A stretch of 24,493 bases of DNA from a virus, in the IMG/VR virus record IMGVR_UViG_3300045119_000366, positions 1-24,493 of that record. One strand, given 5' to 3'. Below are positions 7,201 to 13,736 of this stretch, one piece after another. The position numbers and the translations under genes are program-made. How positions within the stretch are numbered: the first letter of the stretch is position 1; the number at the start of each line of letters is the position of its first letter. The notes beneath the pieces were generated by a model. It did no database searches and was not told the DNA's origin. It saw nothing but the letters and a program-made list of their open reading frames with translations.

Positions 7201-7921
7201 CCTCGACCTGTCCACCTCCGAAGTGAGATCGGAGCGCCTTGACAGACTCGAGCATCGAATTCCTCGTGAGTCTTCCCCTGAAGACCTCGTGTACGGGAAG
7301 GACCGGCTTGTGCGTCAGGATCCAGGGACCGGGAAGTCCACCGATCGAACGATCGAGATCCATGACGATGCGGGATGAGAGACCGGGATGGGTCACTCCG
7401 CCTGGCATGAGCACACCGTGGACGACGATGGCCTCCGGACCGTACGGGATGGAGTTCGGGATCCGAGTGTGCAGCACGTCCGCCCCAAAGACAACATCAT
7501 TCTGGACGAACGGCTTGGGGACCCTGAACCATTCGACGATCCTGTCGGATCGAGACTCCAGGGCCTCATGGGCGAGCCTGATGGACTCGTGGGAGCTCAG
7601 TGGAGACCACTCTCGCGAACTGTACCTACGCGGAGAGTTCTTTGACTGCACCCAGAGCCTCCTGTCATCATCCACCCCGAATACCATGCGGACGGCCCCG
7701 TCGATCTTCTCAGAGATCTCGACTGTCCCGCGACGCAGTCCCTCGGTCCAACGATCGACCTCATCGTCACCCAGGTCATCAAGGTGGGGAAGACGATCTG
7801 GAAGTGGCTTACGAGATCCGGGAGGCAGCGGATATCCCGGGATGCCCCTGTTCCGTGGGCCTCCCTGGGGCACGCCCATGGACATGAACGTGTCTCGGAC
7901 GAGCTCGTGAATGTGATCCAT
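4286..7921 (-). CDS. 1211-aa fusion: ligase-type nucleotidyltransferase + NMNAT-fold domain + two kinase-like domains
   Basis: Four enzyme-like domains are visible. (1) Residues 60-275 resemble the covalent nucleotidyltransferase domain of RNA/DNA ligases: motif I EKIDGAVRMVFG (candidate lysine K72), motif III-like DVVFGADVL (142-150), motif IV VEGVVLRD (239-246) and motif V MCKIVD (252-257). (2) Residues 445-615 look like an NMNAT/cytidylyltransferase fold: GRYQPFTKAH (450-459, the TxGH-type motif) and SATAVR (593-598, the IS(T/A)xxR-type motif). (3) Residues 668-850 are protein-kinase-like: glycine loop GIGGGDNGMAY, K706, catalytic DLHSGN (D825, N830) and metal-binding DLG (D842). (4) Residues 900-1150 repeat this: GKGMMGVAY, K923, DFHSGN (D1117, N1122) and DIG (D1134). 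All key residues are kept, so all four may be active. Substrates are unknown. RNA end repair, NAD metabolism and modification of host proteins are possibilities. The start codon is ATG with a hairpin over its Shine-Dalgarno. Confidence 0.9.
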   Translation of the reverse strand: MDHIHELVRDTFMSMGVPQGGPRNRGIPGYPLPPGSRKPLPDRLPHLDDLGDDEVDRWTEGLRRGTVEISEKIDGAVRMVFGVDDDRRLWVQSKNSPRRYSSREWSPLSSHESIRLAHEALESRSDRIVEWFRVPKPFVQNDVVFGADVLHTRIPNSIPYGPEAIVVHGVLMPGGVTHPGLSSRIVMDLDRSIGGLPGPWILTHKPVLPVHEVFRGRLTRNSMLESVKALRSHFGGGQVEGVVLRDLNTGAMCKIVDRESFTALNRRLWCWRDRLGRGLTESDGHWRPGLMARLSWSLLEEGLGDRSPKSPSFSRVLLRLPGRGLQEVLDSYLSSKPPSPGAIDRSRAVVEQFGCELNALHEDWASSTDRQEFDPIISQRTERAFSEASSLLGVYRYTLDMIGGSGRSRMGERFILQVAMGPNRIEKLQRSIQERPLLETKADQVGVTIGRYQPFTKAHGALMRKLGKRFSKVIVFIAGNGKRDARDPFSMDLREEIVRKSLPDMQARVEIHPAEIDGKSSGYVPGLLGNLIDQGDSVMKSGTAVTIVVGSDRISDMRRMLSRPQEPGMSFDPSLAVVEEMPDQSTSEGGRVSATAVRTSLLENDKKKVSQLMDPHLVSNSDEFSSIYRRMRKEMKSTVSEMKRNSRKRIQEDDESTWDRMDKTLGSNIDRLGRRGVTLSKRTGIGGGDNGMAYEAQYNGKSVILKLTKDPTEARASNHIKGKNSKHIVHIYDVFRFPDISAYGIVEERLSPMSDDEERKFSIMDTLIVKSGALANMKEGDWNGIVKKVKKYDSSLLPGFLSFAERFQLKEILDELKANRIKYDDLHSGNVMKRGSDYVVIDLGSRSESPGSEPPIAEVKLKMNEADFPNLDKLGGLAGAMKVLVANSKKLKDKKGIFVPSLRRLGKGMMGVAYLIKDGLVLKVTTDAQEARTSNLLKEKGRGMPNIVKIFDVFRFEQTPGTTMPVYGTIQEQLEPLSDDEADEFDRLVNYFEEPDGKKGTVAAEVFYGSFEKITAMIRNRIERDVRKRRGLPYANIRPGNSHGVAPDVMTKGNAPNLRASTAKARPSAPVGGGGPQDQEVEREVETETKRVMAQLKHFQIDKIIPQLKHLGIDFGDFHSGNLMKRGPLYVINDIGRSRSGGAEPPVLERAIEHIVKEMGPFTGIGDSHSGLSAGSSSWSSAKSRVRDDDRDEPVSYARSVGDPRRPGRQE

Positions 7922-7924
7922 GTG

Positions 7925-7943
7925 GGAGGTATCTATGTCCTCC
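7925..7943 (-). promoter_or_regulatory. Hairpin sequestering the Shine-Dalgarno of the 1211-aa gene
   Basis: On the minus strand GGAGG (7943-7939) is followed by nine bases (ACATAGATA) and then its exact complement CCTCC (7929-7925), three bases before the ATG. GGAGG is the only strong ribosome binding sequence for this gene, but it is about 17 bases from the start codon, further than usual. Pairing could either hide it or shorten the distance to the start. A translational control role is inferred; only the complementarity is seen. Confidence 0.45.
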
Positions 7944-7954
7944 GTCAGCGACGA

Positions 7955-8308
7955 TTATGGGATCACGCTCAGATGCATCGGAGTCGCGGTATTCGCGCGA
8001 CGGTAGATCAGTAGCTGTCCCTCAGGATCTCGACGATCGACGATCGTCCGGATGTCCTTGACGTCATCTCGGGTCTGACGACAGAGCTCGATCGTCGTCT
8101 TGATCCCCTCGCAGATTCCCGTGAGACGCTCCTCGATCTCAGGAGAGAAGTGGGCCAGGATGGTCGGTCCACCTTCCTTGTGTGCCCTCTTTCGCATGAT
8201 GAGCCTGATGCAGCCCTTGGCAAGCTCGACGAAGGCGACAGAAAGTCCCAGGAGGATGGGCAACAGGAGGTTGACTGAGGGTGCCTGTGTCACTGCTTCA
8301 GTTTCCAT
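7955..8308 (-). CDS. Small membrane-anchored protein, 117 aa, unknown function
   Basis: After a short N-terminal stretch there is one hydrophobic segment (LLLPILLGLSVAFVELAKG, about residues 14-32) followed by basic residues (IRLIMRKRAHK). This predicts a single membrane span with the long C-terminal part on the cytoplasmic side. The rest (about 50-117) is charged and helical (IEERLTGICEGIKTTIELCRQTRDDVKDIR), with coiled-coil character. I chose the Met at 8308 because a strong Shine-Dalgarno (GGAGGAG) lies about 8 bases before it; a frame extending upstream to 8401 exists but overlaps the previous gene more. The 11-base overlap with that gene implies coupling. An i-spanin-like or membrane-scaffold role is conceivable but unsupported. 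Confidence 0.7.
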   Translation of the reverse strand: METEAVTQAPSVNLLLPILLGLSVAFVELAKGCIRLIMRKRAHKEGGPTILAHFSPEIEERLTGICEGIKTTIELCRQTRDDVKDIRTIVDRRDPEGQLLIYRRANTATPMHLSVIP

Positions 8309-8819
8309 CTTCATCTCCTCCGAAAAAGATCTCGTCGTCAGCATCGTCATCTGACTCATCCTCATCATCGGAGGACGGATCAAAATCGATCCCTCCGTCA
8401 CCGATGATCGACGCTATCAGCTGTAGGAAATCCGAGTCCTGAGGCTCGAAGCACTCACTGCTCGGATAGTCCACCGTCTCATGCACGTAGAACTTCTTCC
8501 AGACAGAGGGCAGCACGGGCATGTTCTTGACATCTTCTGCACCGCCTCTCCGGGTCGTCCCATCCTTTCCGAATATCTGCCAGGCGCCGCGGCCGAGATC
8601 GCCCGCGACGTCGGTGGTCTTGATCAGGTTCATGACAGCCTTCTTCTCATCGGAAGAGATGGGCCACTTCTCGACCTGGAGGTCAGAACCATCTCCCGAC
8701 TCTCCATCTGAGAAGTGTGGCATCTCCTCGACCTTCGAACCCTCACGATCCCACTTCGCCGCGATCCGCGGGTGGTGGATGTGCATGAAGGCGGCTTGTT
8801 TCTTGCTGGAATATGGCAT
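8298..8819 (-). CDS. Phage protein with 'SKKQAAFMHIHHPRIAAKW' N terminus, 173 aa
   Basis: The N terminus MPYSSKKQAAFMHIHHPRI is typical of small phage proteins of unknown function that begin with M-P-x-x-S-x-x-Q-x-x-x-hhxx-x-P-x-hA-x-x-W. I use this to place the start at 8819 rather than at the upstream GTG (8852), which would overlap the preceding gene. The middle region includes a segment with GAWQIFGKDGTTRRGGAEDVKNMPVLPSVWKKFYV. The C-terminal 35 residues are almost wholly acidic (SSDDEDESDDDADDE), which would suit binding to basic proteins or nucleic-acid mimicry. Position between two other small genes gives no functional clue. The 3' end overlaps the membrane protein gene. Confidence 0.75.
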   Translation of the reverse strand: MPYSSKKQAAFMHIHHPRIAAKWDREGSKVEEMPHFSDGESGDGSDLQVEKWPISSDEKKAVMNLIKTTDVAGDLGRGAWQIFGKDGTTRRGGAEDVKNMPVLPSVWKKFYVHETVDYPSSECFEPQDSDFLQLIASIIGDGGIDFDPSSDDEDESDDDADDEIFFGGDEDGN

Positions 8820-8829
8820 GGAGAAAGGA

Positions 8830-9339
8830 TCAGAGCGTGTTATGCATTCCACGGAAGTAGAAAGCCGTCCGACCGCTCTTCGTCAGGATGATGCGCAGTG
8901 GGTCGGTGATCTCATTGAACGTCAGCACGATCTCCTGCGCGCCTGGCATCAGCTTGCTCTTGGGTTCCATCGTGATGCTCTGGACGGTCTTTCCAGTGAT
9001 CTCGTCCGAGATGTCACTCCGAGCCTCATCCTCCGCGTCCGATTCCGCCTCAGGACCCGTCTTGTCGCTCTCGGGATCATCCTCGACCGGAGGTTCAGCG
9101 GGTTCCTTCTTTTTTCCGCTGGGAGGATCTGACTTGTCAGATCCCTGTCCAGGACTGGGAGTCAGCTTCTTCTTCTCACCTCGACCGCCACCCTCAGGAT
9201 CTTCCTTCCTCTTCTTGTCCTTGTCCCCGTCATCGACAGAAGGAGCCTCGATGAGTTTACGACGGACCAGCTCCTCACGCACAAATTGCAGGAGCTCCTC
9301 ACGCACCATCTCTTTCAACCGAGATCGTCTGACTTTCAT
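8830..9339 (-). CDS. Unknown protein with charged linker and conserved-looking C-terminal domain, 169 aa
   Basis: Three parts are visible. Residues 1-32 form a basic amphipathic helix (RRSRLKEMVREELLQF) like the N termini of many small phage proteins. Residues 33-115 are low-complexity Lys/Glu/Pro/Gly/Asp sequence and probably disordered. Residues 116-169 look like a small beta domain (ITMEPKSKLMPGAQEIVL, DPLRIILTKSGRTAFYF). The start has a good Shine-Dalgarno (GGGGAG, 7 bases before ATG). No family is recognised. The architecture of anchor helix, long linker and small domain would suit a virion or scaffold component, but its neighbours are replication-type genes, so this is only a suggestion. 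Confidence 0.7.
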   Translation of the reverse strand: MKVRRSRLKEMVREELLQFVREELVRRKLIEAPSVDDGDKDKKRKEDPEGGGRGEKKKLTPSPGQGSDKSDPPSGKKKEPAEPPVEDDPESDKTGPEAESDAEDEARSDISDEITGKTVQSITMEPKSKLMPGAQEIVLTFNEITDPLRIILTKSGRTAFYFRGMHNTL

Positions 9340-9371
9340 CGATTCGCTCCCCGAGACAGGCGTGTCATCAT

Positions 9372-10001
9372 CTAACTATGGTCGACATTCGGATCGGTCT
9401 CATTGGACGTTTTTTCTCTCCTCGTCGTCCATAGATCGGCGAAGTGAAGGAGGATGCCGAGATCGGGCTCACGCATCGCAAATGACCGGTTTTCTTCGAC
9501 ATATTGTCCATCGCTCACTCGAATGGCAGCCCACTCTTCCATGGAGACCTCGATCCCGTGTTTCTGAAGCAAGTAGAGTCCTCGCTCAGCGTTCGGCGCA
9601 TAGGCACACTCCTTGTTGATTTCGTAGAGGAATCCCCGACGACGACCGTACTCGTTCGGATTGGGCACGTAATTCGGAACGACACCGTCACCCACTTTTC
9701 CGAGATCGTGAAAGAGTCCCACGAAGATGATCGTGGAATTCGAGTACTGGTCAGGAGCAAGCACGTCCGAGATTCGCTTCAAGTTATTGACGACCGACAG
9801 GGAGTGCGCTGCCAGCCCCCCCGGAAAGCAATTGTGATAGTCCTCTCGAGACGAGGCAGGAGCCAGGAAGTACTGCTCTCCGACAGGACCATCGAGCATC
9901 TCACGAACCTTCTCTTTTCGAGGAGACGGAAGTCGTGACACGAGCTTCATGATCGAGTCCATGGTCTTCTGCAACTCTTCGGCGCTAACCTGTTTCGTCA
10001 T
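9372..10001 (-). CDS. HD-domain phosphohydrolase, 209 aa
   Basis: Metal-dependent phosphohydrolase of the HD superfamily, which includes nucleotidases, (p)ppGpp hydrolases and YhaM-type 3'-5' exoribonucleases. Visible ligands are H56 (DYHNCFPGGL), H66 (AAHSLSVVNN), the H98-D99 pair (VGLFHDLGKVG) and a downstream HFADLW (H186, D189). The order H...HD...D matches the superfamily, and the GGLAAHSLSV segment is like the helix seen in YhaM-like domains. The length is that of a bare HD domain without an OB domain. The start has a purine-rich ribosome binding site (GAAAGGGA) and overlaps the end of the polymerase gene by 17 bases, suggesting coupled expression. A role in nucleotide-pool or RNA turnover during replication is inferred; the substrate is unknown. 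Confidence 0.85.
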   Translation of the reverse strand: MTKQVSAEELQKTMDSIMKLVSRLPSPRKEKVREMLDGPVGEQYFLAPASSREDYHNCFPGGLAAHSLSVVNNLKRISDVLAPDQYSNSTIIFVGLFHDLGKVGDGVVPNYVPNPNEYGRRRGFLYEINKECAYAPNAERGLYLLQKHGIEVSMEEWAAIRVSDGQYVEENRSFAMREPDLGILLHFADLWTTRREKTSNETDPNVDHS

Positions 10002-11409
10002 AGTTTTTCCCTTTCTTCACTTTCACGACCGATCTCATCTGTCCAGAATCGTGATCCGGACACTCCATCCCCCGTGCGATCTCATCGATCTGTCCTATCT
10101 CGTCGGGATGAAAGTCAAAGACGAGCTCATCATGCACTGGAAATATGGGGACACTGCGCGGAGCGATCACATCAATGTTCCTATCGACCCACACGAGCGC
10201 CCGCTCAAAAACCCATGAACTATAGCTCTGAGCGTAGAGTCCCAGGACCTTGCCAGGATGCGCGTCTGGTAGAATCTCTATTAGGCGTCCCGTGGGAAGG
10301 GTGACGCTGCCATGATCAAGGTAATGCTGATAGAGTCTATTTCGAAAGTCGTGGATGGGAGCCATGACCTTTCCCAGGCTCTCCACCAACCCGTGACAAC
10401 GATCTTGATCTATGCCCAGCTGCTTCGCCAACGTCTGCTCACTCCCTCCATAGACAGAGGTGTACGTCGCCTGCTTGACGATCTTTCTGAGCAACGGAGA
10501 GGGATGCTCACCAGAGGAGCTCCACGGATCATCAGGATACCCTCGCAGGATCTGACAGGTTCGCTCATGAAAATCGTTAGCTCCATCGTAGAGATGGATA
10601 AAACGCGCATCTTCCGTCGATGAGACGATGCGCCTGTAATCGATCGCATTAAAATCGAACGAACAGATCATCCCTCCTGAAAAACGACTGACGATCTTCC
10701 GACGTTCATCCCCATGGGGAATGGCCATGCAGTTGAATCCTGACGAGACACGGAAGCGCCCAGTCTTTCCCATGTATGGATCGAGCTCAAATTTGACAAC
10801 ATCTGAGTCTCTCTGTATTCCTGACCTCTCGATCCTATATAAGGCCCTGACGACATCGAGACGATCCCGACCCAGCATGTGAGCGGGAGTCCGCTGACCC
10901 AGTTCACGGAACAGTCGAGACCTGATACTCAACCACTCGTGCAAGAGATGATCGAGTCCACGAAACAGGGAGTGACGTGAGTTATCGATCTTGGCCAGTC
11001 GACGCGCGCGTCGCTCAGAATCGATGAGAGAGTCCAAAAACTTCAGACGAGAGATCAGTTCGATGTCCCCACCTTCCCGAGATCGGGTCAAGAGTCTCTT
11101 CCCGTACGGGACACGCAGGTCGATGAGTCCTGCGGGAAATTCCACTCCCATCTCGATGAAGGGTCGAGCATCAGGGGTGAACACCGTGCTCGCCGACAGC
11201 GAACGCGCCACATCGAGTTTCAGACGGGCGACATTCTCATCCTTGCAGACCACGGTCCTGTGCTCATCTCCCATGATGACGCCGAGGACAAATGTCCCCG
11301 ATTCATCGCTCATCAACTCGATGAACGAGACCTCATTCGACGATGTCAAGAGATGGGACCGAGCAGGAGGCGCTGCGGACGAAGACAGGCCATTCCGCAG
11401 TTTCCGCAA
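9985..11409 (-). CDS. Family A DNA polymerase lacking a clear exonuclease domain, 474 aa
   Basis: Template-directed DNA polymerase of the Pol I/T7 type. Motif A is DFNAIDYR (D252; the usual DYSQIELR), motif B is RKIVKQATYTSVYG (R308, K312, Y316, Y320-G321) and motif C is VHDE (H426-D427-E428). Tyr at 316 corresponds to T7 Y526, associated with easy dideoxynucleotide use. The glutamate that forms the sugar steric gate is replaced by Asp (D257). At 474 aa it is shorter than T7 polymerase (about 700) or E. coli Pol I (928). The first 150 residues may be a remnant exonuclease domain, but I see no DxE motif. The start is TTG with a poor ribosome binding site, inside the zinc-ribbon gene, so coupling is likely. 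It is probably the phage replicative polymerase; a repair role is the alternative. Confidence 0.92.
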   Translation of the reverse strand: MRKLRNGLSSSAAPPARSHLLTSSNEVSFIELMSDESGTFVLGVIMGDEHRTVVCKDENVARLKLDVARSLSASTVFTPDARPFIEMGVEFPAGLIDLRVPYGKRLLTRSREGGDIELISRLKFLDSLIDSERRARRLAKIDNSRHSLFRGLDHLLHEWLSIRSRLFRELGQRTPAHMLGRDRLDVVRALYRIERSGIQRDSDVVKFELDPYMGKTGRFRVSSGFNCMAIPHGDERRKIVSRFSGGMICSFDFNAIDYRRIVSSTEDARFIHLYDGANDFHERTCQILRGYPDDPWSSSGEHPSPLLRKIVKQATYTSVYGGSEQTLAKQLGIDQDRCHGLVESLGKVMAPIHDFRNRLYQHYLDHGSVTLPTGRLIEILPDAHPGKVLGLYAQSYSSWVFERALVWVDRNIDVIAPRSVPIFPVHDELVFDFHPDEIGQIDEIARGMECPDHDSGQMRSVVKVKKGKNYDETG

Positions 11410-11555
11410 CAGACATTTCCGATAGAGACAGCGATCTTGAAGAGATAGACCTCTTCACAGAGCATGCACTTCCAACGACTGCAAAGATCCTCTAGAAGAA
11501 AAGATTTGACTGCGAGTGAAAATCCGACATTCGATTCAATCTCTTCCTGGGTCAT
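11346..11555 (-). CDS. Small zinc-ribbon protein, 69 aa
   Basis: The protein has two CxxC knuckles, C30-x2-C33 (KCMLCEE) and C50-x2-C53 (CCGNCGMAC), separated by 16 residues; C25, C49 and C57 are further cysteines. This is a standard small zinc-ribbon layout, used by many nucleic-acid-binding or transcription-modulating phage proteins. The N-terminal 25 residues form an acidic helix. Its last 64 bases overlap the polymerase gene in another frame. An extended -10 element lies just before its ATG, so it may be the first gene of the replication transcript and could be translated from a very short leader. A regulatory or replication accessory role is inferred. Confidence 0.7.
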   Translation of the reverse strand: MTQEEIESNVGFSLAVKSFLLEDLCSRWKCMLCEEVYLFKIAVSIGNVCCGNCGMACLRPQRLLLGPIS

Positions 11556-11561
11556 GGGCAG

Positions 11562-11570
11562 ATTATATCA
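11562..11570 (-). promoter_or_regulatory. Extended -10 promoter candidate (TGATATAAT)
   Basis: The minus strand reads TGATATAAT, a perfect extended -10 (TGnTATAAT), with no clear -35 hexamer about 17 bases upstream. The element shares the TGA with the stop codon of the 605-aa virion gene. Transcription would begin close to the ATG of the zinc-ribbon gene at 11555, giving a nearly leaderless mRNA. It lies exactly at the border between virion and replication genes. Confidence 0.5.
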
Positions 11571-13385
11571 CTGAGAACCCGGAGGTGCACGCCTTCCGGG
11601 TTTCTTGGAACGATTGACGATCGTCGCCTTGTCTTGAGCGACCAACGCGTCTTTATCGATCCTGCCCTGGGTCCCCAGCGGATCGGTGCCCGCGGACCTG
11701 AAGCCAACCTTCGTCGTAAAAGATCCCGGAGAGATGACGTCCTCTCGACTCATGACGTAGAACGGTCCGTCCCAGGCGCTCACTCCGAACTCCAACCAGA
11801 CAAGACCGAACACGTCTAGGGCAAAATTGCCCAGCATCGTGATCTCTCCCTGGATGGCACTCGAGTAGAGGATCTGCCTAGGATCGACCGCCCGGTCGAG
11901 CTTGAGACGCTTGCTGATGTCAAGAACGTCGCTGCGAGTCGGTTGCAGGTAGCGCCTCATGAGGATGGACTTGATCTGATCGTCGTTCATGACATCGAAG
12001 CTCGATGTCTCGATGTATGACAGTCCCCGTTGGAACGTGATGAGCGGTATGCCCCTCTGCCTGAGGACAGACCTCACCCGCTCTCGGGTGGCGGGTCCCC
12101 CGAGCAGCTCCTCGTTCGTCATGCGATCGCTCTCGGCAAACTTCGTGAACTCACGCTCGATGTCGAAGATGTAGACGGCGACCGTCTTCCCGTTGATGAT
12201 CGACCTGATGGCGACCTGCGGGATAGTGTGGCGCTGTGATCCATCTTTGTCGATCCGGGCCTGGGAGCGATCCCAATTACGAGGATCTCGAAAGAATGTC
12301 AGGAACGGGTTGATGAAGTTGTACAGTGTCAACTGGTCTCCCGTCTTCAGGAGATTGGAGAAGACGGTCTCCACCATGCGAAGAGGGATCGAAAAGTCTC
12401 CCAGCGGTCTCCCGGACATGTCAGTTGATGTGAACTTCGGGGCGGGTCGCCCCGCGCGCTCATTGAAAAATCCCAGCCAGAGCGTGGGAGGATTGTATCC
12501 CAGCTCACGGTAGGTATCATCGATCGTCCGAGCGAACAGCACGTCGCACACGTCCCTGAACAGGACATTACCGCGCTTGTCTGCTCGGGACCTGAGGTCC
12601 TCTCCCACCATCTTCTGGAGCGACTCCACCACCCGTAGACCGTCCTCGTTGTACGCCTCGGTGGCCGGTGAGATGAGGATTCGAGGTGGGGCATTCGCGA
12701 CACGAGCCCGGACAGCCGAGGCGCCGAGAACAGCCTGCCTGAGGTTGAACTCACCGTCCTCGTACGCGGAGACCGAGATCGAGATCTGATTGTCAGGAGA
12801 GATGTGAAATGTGTAGTTGGTGACGGCGAACCTGATGCGAGAGACGGCTGGCACGACGACAGGCGGACTCGGATGTGGATCGGAGAAACCCTCACCGTTC
12901 AGCAGCTCGTTCTTCACGCCGCGGGACGCGCGCCACCCGTACTCAAGAGCGAAGACATTTCCCGGGATCAATAGGTCGGACCAATTGTCCGCGTCCCGAT
13001 CGATCTCTCCGAAGAGCACGTCAGGCCTGTGTATGACAAACGTGAGCTCAACAGTGCGATACGTGATCACACCCCGGGGGGCCTCTGAGCGTATGGAAAC
13101 GCGCTCCATGGAGACCGGTGGCCGCTCACGGAACCTGATCTCAGGTGAGTCGAGGGTGGCCCCGAACATCGGCGGCTCGACCATCTTGTTTGACAGCGGT
13201 GCGCTGGGCACTCCGTCCCTTCCGTGGACCGGATCTCCCGTCCTCGGATCGATCCTCCAGATGCGCATGAGCGGCACGGCCTGCGCCTTCTCAGCTGCCG
13301 TGACCGACTCCAGGACGTCGATCACGTCCTGACTGATGGAGAGAAACGGGCGGCTCGTAGCCGGCAGATCATCAAACTGTGGCAT
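11568..13385 (-). CDS. Virion structural protein, probably tail/baseplate, 605 aa
   Basis: The protein is beta-rich with few charged runs and no signal peptide. Residues about 95-240 contain features seen in contractile-tail baseplate or hub proteins: a strand ITYRTVELTFVIHRPDVL, then the phrase VFALEYGWRASRG, then strands IRFAVTNYTFHISPDNQISI. An 'EYGW' phrase followed by 'N/GYxFxxxxDGxxxI' recurs in phage structural proteins of uncertain name. The C-terminal 100 residues (LGNFALDVFGLVWLEFGVSAW, DGPFYVMSREDVISPGSFTTKVGF) also look like beta domain. It is followed by the replication module and preceded by the gp53-like gene with a 4-base gap, so it belongs to the tail/baseplate operon. The precise role is not determined. 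Confidence 0.8.
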   Translation of the reverse strand: MPQFDDLPATSRPFLSISQDVIDVLESVTAAEKAQAVPLMRIWRIDPRTGDPVHGRDGVPSAPLSNKMVEPPMFGATLDSPEIRFRERPPVSMERVSIRSEAPRGVITYRTVELTFVIHRPDVLFGEIDRDADNWSDLLIPGNVFALEYGWRASRGVKNELLNGEGFSDPHPSPPVVVPAVSRIRFAVTNYTFHISPDNQISISVSAYEDGEFNLRQAVLGASAVRARVANAPPRILISPATEAYNEDGLRVVESLQKMVGEDLRSRADKRGNVLFRDVCDVLFARTIDDTYRELGYNPPTLWLGFFNERAGRPAPKFTSTDMSGRPLGDFSIPLRMVETVFSNLLKTGDQLTLYNFINPFLTFFRDPRNWDRSQARIDKDGSQRHTIPQVAIRSIINGKTVAVYIFDIEREFTKFAESDRMTNEELLGGPATRERVRSVLRQRGIPLITFQRGLSYIETSSFDVMNDDQIKSILMRRYLQPTRSDVLDISKRLKLDRAVDPRQILYSSAIQGEITMLGNFALDVFGLVWLEFGVSAWDGPFYVMSREDVISPGSFTTKVGFRSAGTDPLGTQGRIDKDALVAQDKATIVNRSKKPGRRAPPGSQ

Positions 13386-13389
13386 GGGA

Positions 13390-13704
13390 TCAGGGCAGGA
13401 TCTTTCCCAGGACGTCGTTCACGTTGACCGGGATGTGCAGGGTCACTCCCGCAGAGAACCCTCCGGACGCGAACGGATAGCTGATGTCGTTCACGAGGGC
13501 GATCACCCACCAGTACGACTCATCGTGGAGGAACCGGGACGCCAATTGATCGATGCGATCTCCGACACGGACGACATAATCGACCGTCTGGACTCCAGAG
13601 AGCAGGTCATTCCCCTTCAGTCCCATGGATCGGATCGGCAACCTCCACGGTGCGAAGTGGTGATTGTCTATGATCGGAGTGCCGCTGTACCTGCTCTTCG
13701 CCAT
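13390..13704 (-). CDS. gp53/LysM-like baseplate wedge protein, 104 aa
   Basis: The protein matches the layout of T4 gp53-type baseplate wedge proteins, which carry a LysM-like module. A short N-terminal part is followed by a LysM core (YVVRVGDRIDQLASRFLHDESYW, about residues 42-64) and WVIALVNDISYPF, where 'W..ia..N.i.dp..' is the hallmark of this family. It ends in a strand that opens into the usual polar tail (LHIPVNVNDVL). It would act in the baseplate, where the LysM fold is used as a structural element rather than for peptidoglycan binding. The length is about half that of T4 gp53 (196 aa), so only the core is present. It lies between two tail/baseplate genes. Confidence 0.8.
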   Translation of the reverse strand: MAKSRYSGTPIIDNHHFAPWRLPIRSMGLKGNDLLSGVQTVDYVVRVGDRIDQLASRFLHDESYWWVIALVNDISYPFASGGFSAGVTLHIPVNVNDVLGKILP

Positions 13705-13736
13705 TCTGTCAGAACCCCATTAAATGGTCATCACGA

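Noticed and set aside
7922-7960. CATAAT as a promoter for the 1211-aa gene
   Set aside because: It overlaps the stop of the previous gene, has no -35 and no TG extension; too weak to report.
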